Source of the DNA: Mogibacterium sp.
Lineage (GTDB): Bacteria > Bacillota > Clostridia > Peptostreptococcales > Anaerovoracaceae
Length of the DNA: 64,000 nt
Reading direction: 5' to 3'
NCBI GenBank assembly: GCA_017405845.1
Contig: JAFQZQ010000002.1
Coordinates: forward strand, 1 to 64,000
Below are positions 62,923 to 64,000 of the stretch, piece after piece; positions within the stretch are counted from its first letter, which is position 1; each line of letters starts with the position of its first letter. Below the pieces are notes generated by a model, which was given only the letters and a program-made list of their open reading frames with translations, was not told the DNA's origin and did no database searches. The position numbers and the translations under genes are program-made.

Positions 62923-64000
62923 TTATTGAAGGATCATGGAAAGATCCGTCAGCTGTTTTAAAGTGGTTGCGATTATTACGTGGTCTCCCTGCTCGATGGA
63001 GTCATTGCCTCGAGGGATGATGACAGAACCCTTGCGGAGTATTGCACAGATAAGGATACCGCTTTTCATCCTGAGGTCTTTGAGAGGGATGTCGGTCAGA
63101 TCTTCATAGTTTTCATTGACTATGAATTCAAGTGCTTCGGCGGTGTCCTCGGAGATCTTGTATACCGTCTCAACATTGCTGCTGCCCGCACTGTCTGCGG
63201 CGCGGACATAGCTAATGACACGTTCTGTGACTATATCGCGCGGGCAGACTACGCTTCCGACACGCTCTGCATCTATAAGATCGATCATGCTGCTTCTGGA
63301 GATCTTGGTTACTACTTTAGGCACGCCTTCGCGGTGCGCGTACATTCCGAGCAGCACGTTGACCTCGTCGGTACCTGTAAGGGTTATGAAAGCATCGGCT
63401 TCATCGAGCCCTTCTTCATCGAGCACGTCGCGGCTGGTGCCGTTGGCATTGATGACCAGCACATCAGGGACCGCTTCGTTGAATGCCTCAGCCTTTGAAG
63501 CGTCATTTTCGATGACTACAGGCTTCATGCCTATATCGCGCATCATGCGTACAAGGTAATATGCGATCGTGCCGGCACCAATTATGAGGATATGTTTTGG
63601 TGTGCGGCTTCTGATGCCGCAGAGCTTAAGGAAGTGCTCGGCTTCTTTCGGCTCGGCTGCGAAACTGATAACATCGTCCTTTTGCAGCATTGCATTGCCG
63701 TCAGGAATGATAGTGATGCCGCCTCTTCTGATGGCGCATACTAAAGCTCTGGAATTGTATTTAACTGCAAGGTCGTGCAATGTCATTGAGGTGGCCGGAC
63801 CTTCTGCGGCCAGACGGAACTCCACCATTTCGAAGAGACCGTGTCCGAATGTTTCGACGGACATCAGGCCCGGAAAACGAAGCACCGAAAATATCTCCTG
63901 AGCTGCATAGAACTCCGGATTGATTGTCATGGAAAGTCCCATGTCTTCGGAGAACATTTCGATCTCTTCTGCAAGCTCCGGCTTGCGTACGCGGGCTATC
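62923..64000 (-). CDS. trkA: Trk potassium uptake regulatory protein TrkA, 5' end outside the window
   Basis: At least 359 codons are visible; the frame is open to the right edge (IARVRKPELAEEIEMFSEDM...), so the true start lies beyond 64000 and ATG 63957 is internal. Visible are the end of the first RCK unit with its TrkA-C domain, then the second NAD-binding fold (HILIIGAGTIAYYLVRMM) and its TrkA-C domain ending SMILQ. It is the cytoplasmic gating ring of TrkH and binds ATP/ADP or NAD. Confidence 0.93.
   Translation of the reverse strand, partial: IARVRKPELAEEIEMFSEDMGLSMTINPEFYAAQEIFSVLRFPGLMSVETFGHGLFEMVEFRLAAEGPATSMTLHDLAVKYNSRALVCAIRRGGITIIPDGNAMLQKDDVISFAAEPKEAEHFLKLCGIRSRTPKHILIIGAGTIAYYLVRMMRDIGMKPVVIENDASKAEAFNEAVPDVLVINANGTSRDVLDEEGLDEADAFITLTGTDEVNVLLGMYAHREGVPKVVTKISRSSMIDLIDAERVGSVVCPRDIVTERVISYVRAADSAGSSNVETVYKISEDTAEALEFIVNENYEDLTDIPLKDLRMKSGILICAILRKGSVIIPRGNDSIEQGDHVIIATTLKQLTDLSMILQ

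Noticed and set aside
1..64000. CRISPR arrays, tRNA or rRNA genes, phage or insertion sequences
   Set aside because: No regularly spaced repeats, cloverleaf-type sequences, integrases or transposases were recognised on either strand.

Overview
The window looks like a chromosome segment of an obligately anaerobic, probably gut-associated Bacillota of class Clostridia. The support is: strong AAGGAGG-type ribosome binding sites, TTGACA/TATAAT promoters, lipoproteins and secreted proteins with Gram-positive surface domains, many ferredoxin-type and tungsten/molybdenum-pterin (AOR-family) enzymes, and no respiratory chain. Family-level placement is not secure from the sequence alone. I saw no rRNA, tRNA, CRISPR array, phage or insertion sequence. 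No gene-free stretch exceeds 300 bases.

Left part (1-6.2 kb): a carbohydrate locus. A partial GH94 phosphorylase (minus strand) diverges from a LacI-type regulator followed by a complete sugar ABC importer. Three near-identical 14-bp palindromes sit on the two divergent promoters. 6.2-14.1 kb: an ECF transporter (S, fused double ATPase, T), a SAM hydroxide adenosyltransferase, an EamA transporter, two 2-hydroxyacyl-CoA dehydratase-family subunits and a 51-residue membrane protein, closed by a terminator.

14.2-23.7 kb: a compact seven-gene operon bounded by terminators. It encodes a fused ene-reductase/short-chain dehydrogenase, a tocopherol-cyclase-like protein, an iron alcohol dehydrogenase, an N-acyl-D-amino-acid deacylase-like amidohydrolase, an AOR-family tungsten/molybdenum oxidoreductase, a ferredoxin and a MoaD-like protein. 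I know of no described pathway with this combination. 23.8-39.8 kb: a THEP1-like NTPase, then large secreted proteins built from degenerate sulfite-oxidase-fold (SUOX, molybdopterin-binding-like) repeats. One of these, about 2,300 residues, is split by a frameshift. They are followed by a FecCD-type ABC importer cotranscribed with a membrane-anchored SUOX/Ig protein, an ExbB/TolQ-like proton channel, a DUF2149 protein and a SUOX-like lipoprotein. This looks like an energised envelope uptake system in a Gram-positive-type cell and is the strongest candidate for something undescribed.

39.8-45.5 kb (minus strand): a NuoEFG-like module plus MoaD, AOR and a four-cluster ferredoxin, matching the layout of electron-bifurcating aldehyde:tungsten oxidoreductases, with a divergent LysR regulator. 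46.5-55.3 kb: cofactor genes (ThiF/MoeB-like, MoaC, MoaA, a MOSC-MogA fusion, MoeA and a MoeA-periplasmic-binding fusion) with two FAD oxidoreductases. 55.3-64 kb: housekeeping-like genes: a zinc-ribbon protein, aldo/keto reductase, M32 carboxypeptidase, MATE exporter, a K+ channel with RCK and RyR-like domains, TrkH and a partial TrkA.

The unifying theme from about 14 to 55 kb is pterin-bound tungsten or molybdenum: two AOR enzymes each with its own MoaD and ferredoxin, most of the cofactor pathway, and surface proteins built on the fold that binds this cofactor in sulfite oxidase. That they act together is my inference.
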